Shown here piece after piece: positions 1 to 8,259 of a stretch of 53,003 bases of DNA. The DNA comes from Proteobacteria bacterium UBA1148 (GTDB lineage Bacteria > Pseudomonadota > Gammaproteobacteria > Steroidobacterales > Rariloculaceae), in assembly GCA_002311835.1 (NCBI GenBank), contig DBZY01000009.1, positions 1 through 53,003 of the forward strand, in the 5' to 3' direction. How positions within the stretch are numbered: position 1 is the stretch's first letter; each line of letters begins with the position of its first letter. Both the position numbers and the translations under genes were made by a program. The notes beneath the pieces were generated by a model. The model was given only the letters and a program-made list of their open reading frames with translations, was not told the DNA's origin and made no database searches.

Positions 1-36
1 AGCGTGCTATTCGAGATTCATGATGCGGAGTTCTAG
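1..36 (+). CDS. C-terminal end of an unidentified protein (partial)
   Basis: The window opens inside an open frame that encodes 11 residues (S-V-L-F-E-I-H-D-A-E-F) and ends at a TAG at 34-36. That is too little to name a product. The genes that follow (small membrane protein, cytochrome b) suggest that it could be the last residues of another subunit of the same redox enzyme, but this is inference from position only. The frame could also be chance, because 12 codons without a stop is not significant. Confidence 0.3.
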   Translation, partial: SVLFEIHDAEF

Positions 37-69
37 CTGTTGATTGTTTGACGACCGGTATTCGAGCCA

Positions 70-237
70 ATGGAATTGTTTCGAATTAGCCGGAATGTCT
101 GGGGTCAGGAGATACTCCAGGGCATGTCTTGGGATCTTTTACCCGTTTTTTTTGGTGCAGGCGCAGCATTTATTATTTGTCACATGATCTACCGTTGGTT
201 ATTTGCACCCAAAGATGAAGTAGATGATGAGTGTTGA
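70..237 (+). CDS. small single-span membrane protein upstream of cytochrome b
   Basis: A 55-residue frame from ATG at 70 to TGA at 235-237. It has an amphipathic N-terminal part (about residues 1-22), one hydrophobic segment (about 23-45, rich in F, A, I and ending in Y-R-W-L-F) and an acidic tail (D-E-V-D-D-E-C). The layout is that of a one-helix inner-membrane protein with its tail probably in the cytoplasm. It overlaps the start of the cytochrome b gene by 14 bases, which suggests translational coupling and a role as an accessory subunit of the same complex. I do not recognise the family. No strong ribosome binding site is visible before ATG 70. Confidence 0.55.
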   Translation: MELFRISRNVWGQEILQGMSWDLLPVFFGAGAAFIICHMIYRWLFAPKDEVDDEC

Positions 238-895
238 GGAATTCTCTGGCCCAGATTCGCGCGTATATCAAAAACTAATTCGCCACACTCTTACTGACCG
301 ATTATTTCATTGGGGCACGGCTGCTAGTGTCCTGATTCTACTTGGTACAGCATTTTTTCCGATCATGGGTTGGGAGTTTGCCTGGGTCAGTATTCATTGG
401 ATCTCGGGGATAGTGCTTACTCTGCTCATAGCCTTTCATACCGTGCGGGCATCGTTTTGGCAGGATATATATTCGATGTGGGTTAGTTTCGAGGATCTGA
501 AGAGTGGGATTGATCTAGCTCGCTGGAATTTAAGGTTCTCTGAAGCGCCACCCATGGCCGCAGGAAAGTATTCCTTGGCTCAAAAGCTGATCCATTATCT
601 CTTCACGCTAGTGGTAGGTATAACGATCATCACGGGTTGCTTGATGCTTGTGAAAATTGATACTCCGTGGTGGGAGCGCGACCCCTATTGGCTGCAGGAG
701 GGAACGTGGGGCATTATCTATGTGCTCCATGATTTTGGGGCATTGTTGCTAATTACCATGTTGATGGCGCACGTTTACTTTGCACTACGACCGGAAAAAC
801 TTCATTTCACTCGGTCCATGATTTTCGGGTGGATTACTCGAGCAGAATATGAAAAACACCACGACCCGAGCCAGTGGCGAGTTGATACCGACTAG
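224..895 (+). CDS. cytochrome b/b6-type membrane subunit (formate dehydrogenase gamma-like)
   Basis: A 223-residue membrane protein with four or five hydrophobic helices. Histidines that could hold two b hemes lie in or near helices: H29 (R-L-F-H-W), H58 and H72 in the second helix pair, and others in L-I-H-Y and V-L-H-D and the A-H-V-Y of the last helix. This is the pattern of the cytochrome b561 / formate dehydrogenase gamma / thiosulfate reductase cytochrome b family, which passes electrons between the quinone pool and a peripheral dehydrogenase or reductase. The catalytic subunit is not in the window and probably lies upstream. Two adjacent ATG codons (224 and 227) could serve as start; both overlap the small upstream gene. 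The partner enzyme cannot be told from this subunit alone. Confidence 0.8.
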   Translation: MMSVEEFSGPDSRVYQKLIRHTLTDRLFHWGTAASVLILLGTAFFPIMGWEFAWVSIHWISGIVLTLLIAFHTVRASFWQDIYSMWVSFEDLKSGIDLARWNLRFSEAPPMAAGKYSLAQKLIHYLFTLVVGITIITGCLMLVKIDTPWWERDPYWLQEGTWGIIYVLHDFGALLLITMLMAHVYFALRPEKLHFTRSMIFGWITRAEYEKHHDPSQWRVDTD

Positions 896-946
896 GCATC
901 CTAGGCTGGGCACCCAATTTATTTTATTTTACTAGGAGGATATGAG

Positions 947-1333
947 TTGAGCTTGAGTGAACGGATCGACACTATTGAATCTGGCTACGAATTTATGTTG
1001 GCTTATGCAGCACAGGGGCGCGAAACGGACAGGGATGCGGGCGGCTCTGGTGCAGGTTTTGAGCTAAGGGAGTTTCTTCAAAAAATGGCAACTGCGCTGG
1101 ACGGGTTAGGTGCCGAAATTATGTCAGCTGCTGAAAAGCAAGAAGCTGAATTTGGCCCTTCAAAAGTTTTTTTTGAGACCGTAGATGATGACGCGCAAAA
1201 AGCATTGGCTTTGATAAAATTAGTAATGGCTAAGCCGGACGTTAGTTCCTTGTTGATTGATAACGTCAATGCATCAATTCACCTCCGGGCGCTATTGACG
1301 GATCTCTTCATTATTGACGAGGCATTCAAGTGA
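947..1333 (+). CDS. unknown helical cytoplasmic protein, TTG start
   Basis: A 128-residue protein with no membrane segment, no signal peptide and mostly predicted helix, acidic overall. The start is most likely TTG at 947: an AGGAGGA box at about 934-940 sits six to seven bases before it, whereas the ATG at 942 lies almost on top of the box and reads only Met-Ser-stop. The gene follows the cytochrome b gene by 51 bases in the same direction, so it may belong to the same transcript and could be an assembly or maturation factor for the redox enzyme. That role is inference. I do not recognise the family. Confidence 0.65.
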   Translation: MSLSERIDTIESGYEFMLAYAAQGRETDRDAGGSGAGFELREFLQKMATALDGLGAEIMSAAEKQEAEFGPSKVFFETVDDDAQKALALIKLVMAKPDVSSLLIDNVNASIHLRALLTDLFIIDEAFK

Positions 1334-1619
1334 GTTTCAGGGAATAGAGGAGCGGTTTCTTAGTCGCCATATGTAGAGGATATTCAGGCGATCTATTTGT
1401 CCTGTACTATATGCCTTCCGCTGCGCTTCATGTTTTTAAGCTTGGGCTCAAGCTAAAAACTGAGTCGGTATGGTCTGACCAGTTGTCTTATTTTAATTTC
1501 CCGGTTTTAAAGAAGGTTTTTGAGATATCCATCCATCCATCGGCGACGGATCTCCATTTGTGCGGTACACTCACCAGTACGCACTGTCTACTAGTCCACC
1601 AAGAAGGGAGCAGACACCT

Positions 1620-2507
1620 ATGAGACGCTTATCTATAACATTCCTGGCAGCCGTTGTGGCGCCGCTAAGTTGGGCGCAAGATTTTTCTGCGGTTCAGATT
1701 ACAACCACCGAACTTGCGGACGGCATCTACGTGATGTTTGGGGCTGGGGGGAATATGGGCTTGTCTGTCGGTGAGGACGGTACTTTTCTGATCGATGATC
1801 AGTTTGCGCCACTCAGCGATAAAATCATGGCAGCAATAGGCGATGTGACCGACGATGATGTTGAATTTTTGCTAAATACTCACTGGCACGGTGATCATAC
1901 GGGCGGGAATGAGGCGTTCGGTAATGCAGGAGCTATCATCGTCGCTCACGACAATACCCGCGTTCGCATGACCGAAGAGCAGTTCAGGGAAATTTTTAAT
2001 CAGACATATCCACCATCACCTACGGCAGCATTGCCTATCGTTACTTTCAATGATGAGATTTCATTTCATTGGAACGGCGATACTATCCGGGCCTTTCATG
2101 TAGCACCTGCGCATACGGATGGTGATGCAATTCTCCATTTTGAGAACGCTGATATTTTTCATATGGGCGATACTTTCTTTAACGGGTTCTATCCATTCAT
2201 CGATGTGTATAGCAATGGCGATATCAACGGGATTATCGCAGCTGGTTACCGGGTGCTTGCCATGTCTAACGCAAATTCTCAGATCATTCCAGGTCACGGT
2301 CCCATGGCCACTCCAGATGATTTGCGCGATTGGCTTCAGGTGATCCGAGCAACCCGGGAGAGCGTCCAAAACCTTATCGATAGAGGTTTGTCGGAGGATG
2401 AGGTTGTAGCAGCCCGGCCGACAGCCGAGTTTGATGAGCAATATGGCGGCGGTTTCATGAATCCAGAGACCTACAATCGATTGCTCTACCAGAGCCTGAG
2501 TAGGTAG
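1620..2507 (+). CDS. exported metallo-beta-lactamase-fold hydrolase
   Basis: A 295-residue protein. The start at ATG 1620 is chosen because a GAAGGGAG ribosome binding site lies just before it and it opens a clean signal peptide (about residues 1-19, ending S-W-A-Q). The zinc motif H-W-H-G-D-H is at residues 88-93, followed by the later zinc-ligand histidines in P-A-H-T-D-G-D and P-G-H-G-P-M, so both metal sites look intact. The family contains true beta-lactamases, lactonases, glyoxalase II-like and other hydrolases; nothing in this sequence fixes the substrate. It should act in the periplasm. It stands alone between a 286-base leader without a convincing gene and a pair of hairpins. Confidence 0.88.
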   Translation: MRRLSITFLAAVVAPLSWAQDFSAVQITTTELADGIYVMFGAGGNMGLSVGEDGTFLIDDQFAPLSDKIMAAIGDVTDDDVEFLLNTHWHGDHTGGNEAFGNAGAIIVAHDNTRVRMTEEQFREIFNQTYPPSPTAALPIVTFNDEISFHWNGDTIRAFHVAPAHTDGDAILHFENADIFHMGDTFFNGFYPFIDVYSNGDINGIIAAGYRVLAMSNANSQIIPGHGPMATPDDLRDWLQVIRATRESVQNLIDRGLSEDEVVAARPTAEFDEQYGGGFMNPETYNRLLYQSLSR

Positions 2508-2523
2508 GGAAAACCGGGATTTG

Positions 2524-2546
2524 GGAGCCACGGTCTCACGTGGCCC
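2524..2546 (+). terminator. hairpin after the hydrolase gene, weak terminator candidate
   Basis: GCCACG at 2527-2532 pairs perfectly with CGTGGC at 2539-2544 around a six-base loop, and GG/CC extend the stem past a bulged A. It starts 17 bases after the stop codon of the exported hydrolase. Only three T follow, so as an intrinsic terminator it is weak. It could instead protect the 3' end of the transcript. Confidence 0.4.
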
Positions 2547-2565
2547 TTTGAACAGATTTTTGGCG

Positions 2566-2583
2566 CTAGGAGCCTGTTCCTAG
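2566..2583 (+). terminator. second hairpin before the CMD-like gene
   Basis: CTAGGA at 2566-2571 and TCCTAG at 2578-2583 form a perfect six-base inverted repeat with a six-base loop. It lies between the exported hydrolase and the next gene, downstream of another hairpin and upstream of ATG 2618. There is no T run after it. It could also be a regulator site for the following gene. Confidence 0.3.
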
Positions 2584-2617
2584 GGATCGGCGGGTCCCTT
2601 GTGGATGTAAAATTAAT

Positions 2618-3178
2618 ATGAACGAACGCAATAAGCCTCGAATTGACCCACCGCTGGAGGGACAACTCGATAGTGCTCAGAGGCAGGTCTACGACGCCAT
2701 TACCGCTGGCCCGAGGGGAGAAGTGGTCGGTCCCTTAGGCGTTTGGCTCTGGCGCCCAGAACTTGCTGATCGTGCTCAACGTTTTGGGGAGTACGCTCGG
2801 TACAATACATGTCTACCATCCGTGCTTTCAGAGCTTGCGATTTTGGTTGTGGCGCGTTTTTGGGGTTCGGAGTTCGAATGGTATTCCCATAAGCAGATCG
2901 CACTGGCAGCGGGTATTTCTCCTAAAGTTGTGGAGACGATTCGGGTTGGTGGAGTTCCTTCCCTAGAGGAGTCTGATCAGACAATTGTGTACGAATTTTC
3001 CCGTACGCTTCTCGAGCAACGTAGTGTGGACGATGAACTCTATTCTCGGACGATTGCTACACTGGGTGAAGCAGCAGTTATCGATTTGGTTGGGATCTTA
3101 GGTTATTACTCATTTGTCTCGCTAACTATAAATGTTTTCAGAGTGCCGTTGCCAGACGGAATAGAGCCAGAGCTTTGA
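2618..3178 (+). CDS. carboxymuconolactone decarboxylase-like protein (AhpD fold)
   Basis: A 186-residue all-helical cytoplasmic protein. The central part (E-L-A-I-L-V-V-A-R, then E-F-E-W-Y-S-H-K, then a helix with A-A-G-I-S) matches the carboxymuconolactone decarboxylase / AhpD family. The C-x-x-C pair used by AhpD peroxidases is absent, while the histidine of the S-H-K segment is kept, so a redox role by CxxC is unlikely. Single-domain proteins of this type are common and mostly of unknown substrate; some act in aromatic or lactone degradation. Length is within the usual range. It is separated from the upstream hydrolase by two hairpins and ends 11 bases before a convergent gene. Confidence 0.8.
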   Translation: MNERNKPRIDPPLEGQLDSAQRQVYDAITAGPRGEVVGPLGVWLWRPELADRAQRFGEYARYNTCLPSVLSELAILVVARFWGSEFEWYSHKQIALAAGISPKVVETIRVGGVPSLEESDQTIVYEFSRTLLEQRSVDDELYSRTIATLGEAAVIDLVGILGYYSFVSLTINVFRVPLPDGIEPEL

Positions 3179-3189
3179 CATCGCAGAAC

Positions 3190-4134
3190 TTACTGTAGGG
3201 TCCCCTTTCTAAGAAACTCACTGCGATCGGTTGACTTAATAACCACTTCTTGAAGTTGAGAACTTCTCAGGACGAGTAGAGGTACATTTATTCCAGCAGC
3301 GCCAAGGCTCCATACCGTTTTAAACATATTGGCTAAACTGTGAACGGGCTGGTCGCCAACCCTTATTATCACATCACCCGGCCGCAATCCCGCCTTGTCT
3401 GCGGGGCAATTGCGGTAGACGCCAACCACTATGAGCCCATCGTCTTCATCATCCACCAACAGACCAAGCCAGGGGCGAGGTGGTGTTGACCGCCGACCGT
3501 ACTCACAGATTTCGTCGATGATGGGAGGTAGGAGGTCAATGGGGACGAACATATTGGTGGTGCGCCGTGTTTCATTGACTTCAAAACCTTGGATGACTAG
3601 CGAGCCTACGCCACACAACCGGCCTTCCTGGTCTAGAAGAGCCGCTCCTGACCAGCTTTCGTAGGGCGGAGCCGTGAAGATAGCTTTGTCCAGGACGTAT
3701 TCCCAACGTCCCGCAAATTCCTGTTTAGCGACGACATGTACTTCAACGGCTTGTGGGTTAGCTTCCCTACTTCCAGCGATGCACGCTGTGTCGCCTACGC
3801 CGAGTATGCTCGGATCTCCAATCTCCATTATTGGTCCCGGGAGCGGTATGGTGGTCTTTATTAAAGCGAGGCCACTCTCGAAATCACTACCTACAACAAA
3901 CCCTGGAACCGCTCGTCTATCATGAGATGTGATCCAGATTTCCTCCGCCTCAGTGACCACATATCCAATCGTAACGATGAGCCCATCTTCACGTAGACGT
4001 ATCCCATGGCCTGTGCGCTCCGTTCCTAACATGCCAGCGCTCATTGCGTTATCAGGTACGTAGGACTGAATGGATACCAGCGTCCCGAGCGCAGGCTCTA
4101 GGAACGTATGAGTTGAGGCGCTCATTTCAGGCAT
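3190..4134 (-). CDS. HtrA/Deg-like trypsin-fold protein with PDZ domain, catalytic triad lost
   Basis: A 314-residue protein with the layout of a DegP/HtrA protease: a trypsin-like double barrel (about residues 15-205) and a PDZ domain (about 215-300, with P-W-L-G at the junction and A-G-L-R-P-G-D). Against the HtrA pattern the catalytic His of N-H-V-V is Tyr58 (G-Y-V-V), the Asp of T-D-L-A is Gly88 (S-G-L-A), and only the Ser of N-S-G-G is kept as Ser162 (W-S-G-A). It is therefore unlikely to be a protease. There is no signal peptide, also unusual for the family. It begins six bases after the methyltransferase gene and is probably the last gene of that operon. A binding or scaffold role is inference. 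Confidence 0.82.
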   Translation of the reverse strand: MPEMSASTHTFLEPALGTLVSIQSYVPDNAMSAGMLGTERTGHGIRLREDGLIVTIGYVVTEAEEIWITSHDRRAVPGFVVGSDFESGLALIKTTIPLPGPIMEIGDPSILGVGDTACIAGSREANPQAVEVHVVAKQEFAGRWEYVLDKAIFTAPPYESWSGAALLDQEGRLCGVGSLVIQGFEVNETRRTTNMFVPIDLLPPIIDEICEYGRRSTPPRPWLGLLVDDEDDGLIVVGVYRNCPADKAGLRPGDVIIRVGDQPVHSLANMFKTVWSLGAAGINVPLLVLRSSQLQEVVIKSTDRSEFLRKGTLQ

Positions 4135-4140
4135 TAGTTG

Positions 4141-4833
4141 TTAGAACCTCGTGCTTGGTACCCAGACTTCGAAGTCATGATACTCATGCATGTCAAAGCT
4201 TCTTAGCATGCTGTAACCGGCCTCCTGAAGTTCTTCTGCGCGACGTCCCTCAGGTAGTTTTCGTTCTGCAAGTGGTCCAATGGGAAGTTCTCCTGATTTG
4301 TATTCTAGAATTGCAAGTCTTCCGCCAGCTCGCAGCATTGCACGAAGTTGCCGAAAGTAATCCACTCGGTTCCCAAGGTGATGATATGTATCCACGACGA
4401 GAACCAGGTCCAAATGGGAGGGTGGCAAATGGGGTGTGGAATAGGACGCCAATACGGGCACTATGTTATTGAGTTGTGCATCAGCAAGCCTGTTACGTAG
4501 TGCATCTAGCTGCCGAGGTTCAATGTCGACGGCGTACACTATGCCTCGGCTTACCTGTCTGGCAAGAGGAATGGTGAAAACTCCAGGACCAGAACCAAGA
4601 TCGGCGACCACTGCATTCTCGGCTATCATTAGCGCCGCCACGACATCATCGGGCTTGAGTTCTGCGACGCGTTCGGCACTCAAAAGGTTCTGGATAAAGG
4701 ACTCGACATTAGAAGGGGCATTCGTATCGCGGTTGCCCTCAATTTGTCCAACGAGCAGTTCAGGGAGAGTCAATATCGCTAGAACAACGATCAGCCGTTT
4801 TAGCTTAGTCGGTTGGTGAAATGGGGTATCCAT
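4141..4833 (-). CDS. class I SAM-dependent methyltransferase with N-terminal export signal
   Basis: A 230-residue protein. Residues about 45-215 form a Rossmann methyltransferase domain with motif I D-L-G-S-G-P-G, a D-I-E acidic end of strand 2, and Y-H-H-L after strand 4. Before it lies a basic N-terminus (K-L-K-R) and a hydrophobic stretch (about residues 14-28) like a signal peptide or anchor, ending near V-G-Q. No internal Met could remove this segment while keeping the domain. A methyltransferase outside the cytoplasm would have no obvious SAM supply, so a membrane anchor with a cytoplasmic domain is also possible. The start overlaps the end of the upstream fusion gene by 29 bases. The substrate is unknown. 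Confidence 0.82.
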   Translation of the reverse strand: MDTPFHQPTKLKRLIVVLAILTLPELLVGQIEGNRDTNAPSNVESFIQNLLSAERVAELKPDDVVAALMIAENAVVADLGSGPGVFTIPLARQVSRGIVYAVDIEPRQLDALRNRLADAQLNNIVPVLASYSTPHLPPSHLDLVLVVDTYHHLGNRVDYFRQLRAMLRAGGRLAILEYKSGELPIGPLAERKLPEGRRAEELQEAGYSMLRSFDMHEYHDFEVWVPSTRF

Positions 4834-7800
4834 CTATGTTCTCTATGAGTTTATTTATATCGTCCAGGACGGATCTGATCCGTTCTGAATCTTGAATATC
4901 AAGATCGCCTCGCAGGTGACTGGCAATGACCGTCAGATTTTGCCTCATCCGAGCTAATTCTTGAATTGAAACCGTGTAACCTTCAACATCTGCAGTGGCA
5001 AGATCACTGCGGATGGACATGCTAATGTGCCGAGAAGATTCTAACACCCGATCACCATCTCCAAGCGCAAGCGCGCTTAAAATTCTTAGTGCATGAAAAT
5101 TTCGATCAGGCGCCAGAGGGAGAGCTCTCTCAATTAATCGTATCGCATCGAACGCATACTGTTCTATGAATTCTGCTCGTACTTTTGTCCGCCACTCAGC
5201 CCGTAGTCTAACTGTTTCTGGATACCAGGCATCTGTCGTCTTGCTCTGTCCAAGTCTTGTATCGATTCGTTCAAGTGATGCCCAGTCGCCGGTAGCGCTA
5301 TAGTCCCAACCTTCCAGTACTGCCCTGACAGGACCTATCATTCTGTCAGCGATCGTCTGGATATTTTCGGACGCCTCACCGCGGCTTATAGCCAACAGTT
5401 GGCTTTTAACCAATTGATAGCTTGCTTGCATGTTTCCAGGGTCAGTTAACACCGCTCTGCGTAATACTTCCCGGGCGAGGTCCTGTTGTCCATTAGCTGA
5501 ATAGAGCAAGCCGTAGATTTCAAGCTGTTTGGATTCGTTTGCGATAGCCTCAGCAATATTTGTAGCCCGTGTCTGTTGATTTAACTGCATGATTCTTCGG
5601 GTCATATAGCCGTAATCAATCATATTTCCGAACTGTGTGTGAACCCAACTATCTGGTTCTAACAGAGGGTCGTAAGGTTCGAGGAGTTGCATTAGTTCAG
5701 GAAGCATCAGCCCATCCGCGCGGCTGCGACTGTTAATTGCCATTAGGTTGTTGTTATCAGTGCTTAGGGGAGAACGGCTTGCGAAAGACTCGACGCCTGA
5801 CTCGTCCATGGCCAGTGCGACAAATAAGTCTTCGATACCGTTCATTCCAAGCCGGCTGTAGTGCATGATGTCGGAGATAAATGGTTGTCCAGTTCTAGCG
5901 AGCTGGGTTTCGATATCGAGAGGGGCTTCTGATGCTAGGAACATCAGAACTTGTGCTGACGGGTGATACAGTCTGACGTTAGGAAATTCAGCTATCAATG
6001 TTGCGGCTAAACTTCGTAATAATTGTTCTTCGACAAACTCTGAATTTATCCACTGAACAAAAATTCCTTCATCGTTTAGATGACTCTTCGCATCTGCTAT
6101 AAACTCACGAGTGAACAGATGGGATGCGCCAGCTGTCCACGGGTGAGATGGTTGCGAGATAATAGCATCGTATTTTTTGTTAGTTAGTCGAAGTGAATTA
6201 CGAGCATCATTAATGATTATCTTAAACCGAGCATCCTCAAGCGGATCTATATTTCGTGAACCGCGTAGTTGACGGTTTGCAGAAATAACTTCTGGTTCGA
6301 GTTCAATAACATCAATGCGATCAACTGATGGAGGCACGCCTTCTAGTGCGACACCGCCCCCGAATCCAATAACTAGCATGTCCTCAGTATTCGGTCGCGC
6401 GGTGACGGCCAGTGCCGTCAACCACTTTTCTGGATCTTGGACGGGCGGCCCACCTTTTGCGAGGATGGAGGCTTCGGGCAAACCATTCGTTCGGATGTAA
6501 TAGTGACCGCCATCTGCTATCAGCATTACTGTAGATGAGACCCCAACACCATAGTAGATTTCTCTTGGATCAGTCGGTTGGTAGTTCAGTCTAAATCCAG
6601 TGCTTGACACGACTGCCTGAGGCCGAGAAGGGTTATAGGCCAAGATCACTGCAATCAATCCAATGGCAGTAGCACCGACATAGACTAGTTTGGGCCTTGC
6701 AATAATTACTGCAGCGAAAAGCGCCAGTGCCAGATTGATAGAAATCGCGAATTTAATTGTTCCCTCAAAACCGAGTTGGGGAATCAAGTAGAAGCCAGCC
6801 AGAATAGCTCCAACAATCGCGCCCACTGTATTCCATGAATAGATTTGCGCCGTGCTTGTTGTTGCTTCTGCTTGGTTTCTAGCTAGTATCCGGACCGCGA
6901 GCGGCAGGGTAGCTCCAATGAAAATTGTGGCTGGTAGCATAACTGTGGCCGCGTAAATGGCCAGGTGATAAGTCGTCAATGCTTCTGGGGTTAAGGGAAC
7001 CATCCAGGTGTAAACACACATAGAAAGAGCTGCGATCATAATTTGAACGACGACGAATGTGATTCTGGTGCGCTCTCGATTCTCTGCGATTTTGCCGGCG
7101 ATACCACCTCCAAGTGCGATGCCACTTAAGAAAGCGGCCAGCATCGTGGCAAACGCATATATGCTTCCACCCATTACATGAGTGAGCATCCGCGTCCAAA
7201 GTACCTCGTAAATGAAAGAAGTGGCCCCAGAGATCAGCATGAGAGGCAAGATCCAGTTGCGCTGAGAATCGAGTACAGCCTGGGGCCACTCCCGGCGGAT
7301 GGAGCGAATTGTAAGAGGCGCCCACACACAGGTTTTGAAAAAACTGCTATGAGTAGTAGTTTCTTTTCTGTCGCTACCTATGCTGGGTGTGTATTTAGCT
7401 AACATAGCTGAGATGAGAAATACGAGTCCGTTGACCGTAACGCCAACCCAAACAGTTCCATTCAGTCCCAGAATTGGTAAAAGCATAAATGCTGCAACAA
7501 TAGTTCCGAGGACAGCGCCGGTAGTATTAGTCGCGTACAAAAGTGCTACCCTCGGGCCCACTTCTTGGTTGGTGCGTACCGCATACCGGGTCAACAAGGG
7601 CAAGGTGGCTCCCATGAGGCCTGTGGGTATTGCCAGCACCACAAACGCCACTAGTAGATAGAATATTGGTTGGCCGATCGCTGCCGCATCTGGAGGAGTT
7701 GGTTGGTCGCCAAGGGCAGCTGTGTAAAGTGCTCTAGCCACCATTAGTAGTAGTGGTACAGCCAGTGCTGATAGAGCAATACCCGCTTCTAGGAGGCCGT

Positions 7801-8095
7801 AAACTAGAATTGGTCGCTTAATTCGACCTACATACCGTCCGGCAACGGTTGCGCCAAGTGCCAGTCCACCCATATAGGCTGCTAGTACTGTTGCAACCGC
7901 AAGTTCACTTGTACCGAATATCAGAGAGAATTGTCTTAGCCATACGGTCTGATACAAAAGAGCGGCAAACCCGGAAAGGATAAAGCACGCGATTACACCG
8001 GGGAGAATAAGCGGTGCATATAAAGTACGCGAGGGCCTAACTCTGGTCCCGCCGGTATCCGATATTTTTAATTCTTGCTCGTGTTGTAGTGTCAT
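4805..8095 (-). CDS. membrane MFS / spermidine-synthase-like fusion with helical repeat tail
   Basis: A 1096-residue protein. About residues 25-500 hold two blocks of transmembrane helices (the second block begins near residue 275), followed by a spermidine-synthase-like Rossmann domain (about 510-760) with the nucleotide loop G-F-G-G-G near residue 578 and V-I-E-L-E after it. The segment I-S-Q-P-S-H-P-W near residue 643 replaces the D-x-x-D-type active site of true spermidine synthases, as is usual in this fused family, so polyamine synthesis is unlikely. The rest (about 830-1096) is helical and contains TPR-like pairs. It overlaps the downstream methyltransferase by 29 bases. The family's reaction is not established; lipid or envelope methyl- or aminopropyl-transfer is speculation. 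Confidence 0.83.
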   Translation of the reverse strand: MTLQHEQELKISDTGGTRVRPSRTLYAPLILPGVIACFILSGFAALLYQTVWLRQFSLIFGTSELAVATVLAAYMGGLALGATVAGRYVGRIKRPILVYGLLEAGIALSALAVPLLLMVARALYTAALGDQPTPPDAAAIGQPIFYLLVAFVVLAIPTGLMGATLPLLTRYAVRTNQEVGPRVALLYATNTTGAVLGTIVAAFMLLPILGLNGTVWVGVTVNGLVFLISAMLAKYTPSIGSDRKETTTHSSFFKTCVWAPLTIRSIRREWPQAVLDSQRNWILPLMLISGATSFIYEVLWTRMLTHVMGGSIYAFATMLAAFLSGIALGGGIAGKIAENRERTRITFVVVQIMIAALSMCVYTWMVPLTPEALTTYHLAIYAATVMLPATIFIGATLPLAVRILARNQAEATTSTAQIYSWNTVGAIVGAILAGFYLIPQLGFEGTIKFAISINLALALFAAVIIARPKLVYVGATAIGLIAVILAYNPSRPQAVVSSTGFRLNYQPTDPREIYYGVGVSSTVMLIADGGHYYIRTNGLPEASILAKGGPPVQDPEKWLTALAVTARPNTEDMLVIGFGGGVALEGVPPSVDRIDVIELEPEVISANRQLRGSRNIDPLEDARFKIIINDARNSLRLTNKKYDAIISQPSHPWTAGASHLFTREFIADAKSHLNDEGIFVQWINSEFVEEQLLRSLAATLIAEFPNVRLYHPSAQVLMFLASEAPLDIETQLARTGQPFISDIMHYSRLGMNGIEDLFVALAMDESGVESFASRSPLSTDNNNLMAINSRSRADGLMLPELMQLLEPYDPLLEPDSWVHTQFGNMIDYGYMTRRIMQLNQQTRATNIAEAIANESKQLEIYGLLYSANGQQDLAREVLRRAVLTDPGNMQASYQLVKSQLLAISRGEASENIQTIADRMIGPVRAVLEGWDYSATGDWASLERIDTRLGQSKTTDAWYPETVRLRAEWRTKVRAEFIEQYAFDAIRLIERALPLAPDRNFHALRILSALALGDGDRVLESSRHISMSIRSDLATADVEGYTVSIQELARMRQNLTVIASHLRGDLDIQDSERIRSVLDDINKLIENIDGYPISPTD

Positions 8096-8259
8096 CAGTT
8101 GCGTCGGATCTGCGTATAAGATTTTGCCGAATGGCTTTTACGTATTAATCGGTTGTGGCCAGACTCTTCCGAAACCACAGCATTGTAAAGACCTTTAACA
8201 CCATAGCAAATTAACCGCCTTCACAGAATCTGCGAGGGTTTAGAGCGCTAAATAATTTG

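Noticed and set aside
1527..1540. Short ATCC tandem repeat
   Set aside because: Only three and a half units outside any gene start context; too short to suggest phase variation.
1411..1623. 70-codon open frame before the exported hydrolase
   Set aside because: No ribosome binding site, no family-like sequence, and it overlaps the well-supported start at 1620. The 286-base gap is better read as leader and promoter.
2061..2531. 156-codon frame antisense to the hydrolase gene
   Set aside because: Lies opposite a gene with intact zinc motifs and shows no domain; a shadow of codon use on the other strand.
4044..4472. 142-codon plus-strand frame across the pseudo-HtrA and methyltransferase genes
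   Set aside because: It crosses two supported minus-strand genes and has no protein-like features.
4805..8095. Reading the fusion protein as a real spermidine synthase that extends the polyamine operon
   Set aside because: The active-site acidic residues are replaced by Q-P-S-H-P-W as in the fused MFS family, and the gene is on the other strand, more than two kb away from that operon.
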